From the NCBI GenBank assembly GCA_030068075.1, contig JAINVK010001354.1, positions 1 through 64,000 on the forward strand: a stretch of DNA of 64,000 nucleotides, in the 5' to 3' direction. A program made the position numbers and the translations under genes. A model generated the notes under the pieces. That model did no database searches and was not told where the DNA came from. It saw nothing but the letters and a program-made list of their open reading frames with translations. Positions 60,410 through 64,000 of this stretch are shown in pieces; positions within the stretch are counted from its first letter, which is position 1; each line of letters begins with the position of its first letter. This stretch comes from Paguma larvata (taxonomy: Eukaryota > Chordata > Mammalia > Carnivora > Viverridae).

Positions 60410-62057
60410 GAAAGCTTTCTGAGCACAGGGTGATGAGAAGGTCAACATGATGGAAGGGGTGTTTTAGGAAGATTACACTCCAGGGGAGTGCAGGCAGAGG
60501 GACGAATCACCAGGCTATTGCTGTAAACTGGGGGGCGGGTAGCAAGGAAAACCCAGGGCAGCGGTGTTTGCTCCAATGAAGAAAAGGAAGAATCCGTGGA
60601 GCTTAATGGTTTCATACTGGAGGCATATTCCAGTGAGGTACTAAGGCACAAATGTCACCAGCATGCCCTTCCTGCTCTACCCTTTCCTGCTTTTTTCCTG
60701 ACCTGCGTTGTGTTCCAAAGAGGAAACTGATGAGAGGAGCAGCCAGGCAGCTGTGTGTGGGACTCAGGAAGACATGATTTCCTGGTAGGGAGAGTTTTCT
60801 TTGCTGCTGGGACAGGGCAAACAGTTCCATCATGACAGCGAAATCACGTAAGCATCCTTACTTGCAGCTGAAGGAGAACGATTCTTTGTAGTAATGTGCA
60901 CCCTGCCCGGTTCCAGGACTGATTTAAGATGACTGCAACAAAACTGGCAGCAGGTACCTATTAATACTTGCTGCCTTAGAGAGCAAGCAACGCTCCCTCC
61001 AAGGCAGCCGGTGGCCACACGGCTCTCTTCAATATAGAGAATATCGTTGAAATGGGATTTAACTTGAGTTCCATGTTCGTGTATCATGTTTGCATTTTCC
61101 CCACGATTATTTTTTCCCTTTTGAAGCAGCTGCATTTACATCTTAAAATAATCAAAGTAAACAATTCTTCTTACTCATATACATTTTTGAAAGTATCTGG
61201 AAGCAAAAATCCCTCATTAGCATTATGTGTATGCTCTTGCTCATTAAGCTGAAAACATATTCAATAACCGAGGGTGACTCTGTGATTACTAAGAAGTTTG
61301 GTTGCTCTGACTAGATGGGCCTTACTACACAGCAGAGTCAGAAAGCATGAAAGCCCCAGAACGAGAAGCTGGAAGTTAAAACAATACAATGAAATCGGCA
61401 TTTGGATACCGAGATGTACTAAAAATTCCCTCTCGCTGCTTTCTGTCAGGATCATGTCGCTTGTTTTGGCACTTTCCTTCCTGGATTTCTACACTCGCTT
61501 CAGCCAGCTCCATGTTTATATTTTGCAAGCTGGCCCTCTGTATGCTTTCAACTGATCAAGGGCCTACGGGGTAAATATGTATGAACATCATCACAGTCTA
61601 AATTTTCCACAAAACCTCAATTTAAGATCCTACCTTTGGATTTCATCCCTGAAATACAAAAATCAGTAGATGAATAATAGCTCTGCATTGTGATAAAGCT
61701 GCTAGTTTGAAAATATTATCCATTACGTTGTTCAGGTGGTTTTCAAGATGGCGGTTTCAGGTGCTGGCGGGAACTAATTCGATTCATAATTAAAATTTGT
61801 ATCAAATGATCTCCCTTATTGCTTATGTCATCCTTTATTTTTTCATTTATTACTCATAGGGTCAATATAATTTAAATTTGGTTTTAAAATAACATTAAAT
61901 ATTTATGATGACAGGATCAAAAACTTCATTATTTGGATAAGGAAAAAAATATAATAAAAATATTCATAGGGAATAATGTGACCCTAAGAAGAGGAAGTGG
62001 GAAATATGGCTAAGGAACGAGGATACTCCAACTTTATCTATAATGTTATGGTTCTTA
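60410..62057. other. Right-arm intron sequence
   Basis: Mirror of about 45,048-46,680. No gene. Several open frames of the left arm are altered here by small indels, for instance near 60,760-60,830 and 61,240-61,320. Confidence 0.45.
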
Positions 62058-62073
62058 AGAAACAATCAAAGGT

Positions 62074-62280
62074 GGGGCACCTGGGCGGCTCAGTCGGTTA
62101 AGCGGCCGACTTCAGCTCAGGTCATGACCTTGTGGTTCATGGGTTCCAGCCCCGCATCGGGCTCTATGCTGACAGCTCAGAGCCTGGAGCCTGCTTCAGA
62201 TTCTGTGTCTCCCTCTCTCTCTCTGTCCCTTCCCTGCTCATTCTCTGTCTCAAAAATAAACAAACATTTTAAAAATAAAA
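62074..62280 (+). mobile_element. Felid SINE (right-arm copy)
   Basis: Mirror of 44,826-45,031, flanked by AAGAAACAATCAAAG at 62,058-62,072 and AAGAAATGATCAAAG at 62,281-62,295. The GAGCCTGGAGCCTG segment is complete here and missing one base in the left arm. Confidence 0.92.
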
Positions 62281-62903
62281 AAGAAATGATCAAAGACAAA
62301 TAAGGTAAAATGTTTGTTTCGTTAAAAGCAAATGGTGGATGTCCATGTGTTACATTATTTTTTATAGCTTAAAAATAAAATAAAAATAAAAATATTAGAT
62401 TAGACATTTTGCTTAAAATGATTAAATTACCAAGCTTGGTATATATTTTTTGCATTGATTTGATCTGGTTTAATTTAACTCTAAATTGTTTAAACAAAAT
62501 TTAAAATATATATATATATGCGTACAGGGAAATCTCAGCGGAATAAAATAACATTTCTTTGTTATTAACTAAGATTGATCTTATGTGTGTGTAAAAATGA
62601 CTCTCAGGCAGAGTTTATTATGCGAAAGGACTCATCTCTGTGTTTCTTCCTCCCTCCTCGTCTTACTTGCTCGCCCACTGAAATGTTAAACTCGTGAACA
62701 CATGGTGGCATTTTAGTTAACAGGCTCAAGCCAGCATTCTTCATTGACTTCCTGCTGTACTGCCGGTGAGTTCTGATTGCTCTGAAACAGGCTGGATGGC
62801 AGTGTTGTCGGCCAGGAATAGTCATGAGCTATTCTGAAACCCATGGGATGAAGGACTTTAAGTAGAAATGTTTCAACATTTTGCCTTGATATAAGATGCT
62901 TTA

Positions 62904-63318
62904 GGGCGCCTGGATGGCTCAGTGAGTTAATCATCTGACTCTTGATTTCAGCTCAGGTTATGATCTCACGGTTTGTGAGATCGAGCCTTGCATCAGGCTC
63001 AGTGCTGACACCGCGGAACTTGCTTGGGATTCTGTCTCCCTCTCTGTCTGTCCCTCCCCTGCTCAAAAATAGATAAATAGGGGCGCCTGGGTGGCTCAGT
63101 CGGTTGAGCGTCCAACTTCGGCTCAGATCACGATCTCACGGTGAGTTCAAGCCCCGCGTCGGGCTCTGTGCTGACAGCTCAGAACCTGGAGCCTGCTTTG
63201 GATTCTGTGTCTCCCTCTCTCTCTGCCCCTCCCCTGCTTGTGCTCTGTCTCTCTCTCTCTCTCTCTCAAAAATAAATAAACATTAAAAAAATAAAAAAAT
63301 AGATAAATATTAAAAAAG
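62904..63318 (+). mobile_element. SINE interrupted by a nested SINE (right-arm copy)
   Basis: Mirror of 43,800-44,208. The inner SINE occupies 63,080-63,294, with the duplication AAAAATAGATAAATA at 63,065-63,079 and 63,295-63,309. Confidence 0.92.
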
Positions 63319-63494
63319 AACAATTTATCAAAATATTAAGTTTAAAAATGTAAGAAGGGAAAGGATGCGTGACCACCTCCCTGCTGCAAACTCTTGAGGA
63401 AGGTCCTGTTGAGGAAGGTGTTGGGAAGCCTGTCACTATTACTGCCATCCTTTTATTTTTTCTATTTTGTCCTCTCTTAGGCACATTCATTGTC

Positions 63495-63790
63495 ATTTAT
63501 CACAGATCTCCTTTGATTCAATCTAATCTCCTCAGTGTAGCTGAGCATGTAGTTGGTGCTAGGTACTGGGCTAAACACGAGAGACACCGAGATGGCTCAT
63601 GTACTGCCTACGGGCAGCAGAGATCACAACTAAATGAGAAAAACAAGTATCCATAAAATGGTGTCATCAGAGTTGGACTTTGTTGGAGTGAACAACACGT
63701 TTGAGATACTGAGGAAGAATAGTGACTTCTACCTAGAGAGTCTAGGAAGGTTTCATAGAGAATGTGACTCTTAACTAGAAGCTTAAGTGG
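63495..63790 (-). mobile_element. L2 3' end fragment (right-arm copy)
   Basis: Mirror of 43,330-43,620, in the opposite orientation. Confidence 0.55.
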
Positions 63791-64000
63791 GAGTAGAATT
63801 CCACAGTGGTTTCCATGGTGACTTGTAGCAAGAGGACTCAGAAATCCGATACCGCCCTAACAGTTCATTTCTCATTTTCTTCCCTCTGTTGATGCTTCTC
63901 CTGTGTGTTCAATTTATACAGTAAGTGATCCATCAAAACATTTTTCTTCTTCCCTAAAACTCTTGTCTCACATTCCATGTCAAAAATGAGAGGACATGTG

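Larger units (their letters stand above)
4965..64000 (+). other. TMEFF2: TMEFF2 intron downstream of the exon (partial; palindromic in its second half)
   Basis: No further TMEFF2 exon was seen: I looked for the end of the second follistatin module, the EGF-like domain and the membrane segment. The region is therefore read as a single large intron, consistent with TMEFF2 being a long gene with very long introns. From 43,118 on the sequence is an inverted repeat whose right arm may not belong to the chromosome in this position, so intron continuity beyond 53,512 is uncertain. Confidence 0.7.
53513..64000 (-). repeat. Right arm of giant inverted repeat (runs off the window)
   Basis: This is the reverse complement of 43,118-53,512 at high identity. 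Differences seen by eye are largely one- or two-base indels, with some substitutions. Identical long open frames recur (132 codons at 46,727-47,125 and 59,971-60,369; 85 codons at 45,548-45,805 and 61,298-61,555). The match is still in progress at base 64,000. Confidence 0.97.

Noticed and set aside
43118..64000. Viral or transposon terminal inverted repeats as an explanation of the palindrome
   Set aside because: The arms consist of ordinary intron sequence with assorted mobile elements, there is no internal cargo between them, and no target duplication is associated with the structure.
1..64000. CRISPR arrays, operons, bacterial genes
   Set aside because: The DNA is a mammalian intron. The only regular short repeats are microsatellites.

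Overview
The window is nuclear DNA from a mammal, almost certainly a cat-family carnivore. The main clue is a set of tRNA-Lys-derived SINEs with the felid head (box B-like GTTCGAG, 'GGGCTCTGTGCTGACAGCTC' body, CT-rich stretch, AATAAA-type tail). MIR, L2, L1, MLT1 and hAT-type fossils are also present. There is no bacterial-style gene content, and every long open frame is short, unspliced and lies in repeat or intron sequence.

Only one coding segment can be supported: a 97-base exon at 4868-4964 on the + strand. It translates to part of TMEFF2 (tomoregulin-2, a transmembrane protein with EGF-like and two follistatin-like domains) and has clean splice sites on both sides. Bases 1-4867 are therefore intron before it and bases 4965 onward are intron after it. 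No other TMEFF2 exon was recognised. The first 43 kb is ordinary intron: AT-rich, a SINE every few kb (several with readable target-site duplications), ancient MIR/L2/hAT pieces, one MLT1-type solo LTR (18.6-18.9 kb), a possible antisense LTR (15.6-16.2 kb), microsatellites, and repeat-poor stretches such as 36.5-38.9 kb.

The striking structure is a giant inverted repeat. From about 43,118 to the end of the window, the sequence folds back on itself around a self-complementary AT-rich core at 53,492-53,533. The arms are at least 10.4 kb each with essentially no spacer, and the match is still running at base 64,000. Every mobile element of the left arm reappears in the right arm in mirror orientation with the same duplications: a nested SINE pair, a twin-primed L1, three further SINEs, MIR and L2 pieces. 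Where I aligned them by eye, the arms differ mainly by one- or two-base insertions and deletions, in both directions, with few substitutions, while other stretches of several hundred bases look identical. Zero spacer plus indel-dominated difference fits a fold-back read or assembly artefact (or an unpolished palindrome) better than an old duplication. A real, recent intronic palindrome in TMEFF2 cannot be excluded from sequence alone, and would be notable if true because the pre-mRNA could form a hairpin of about 10 kb.
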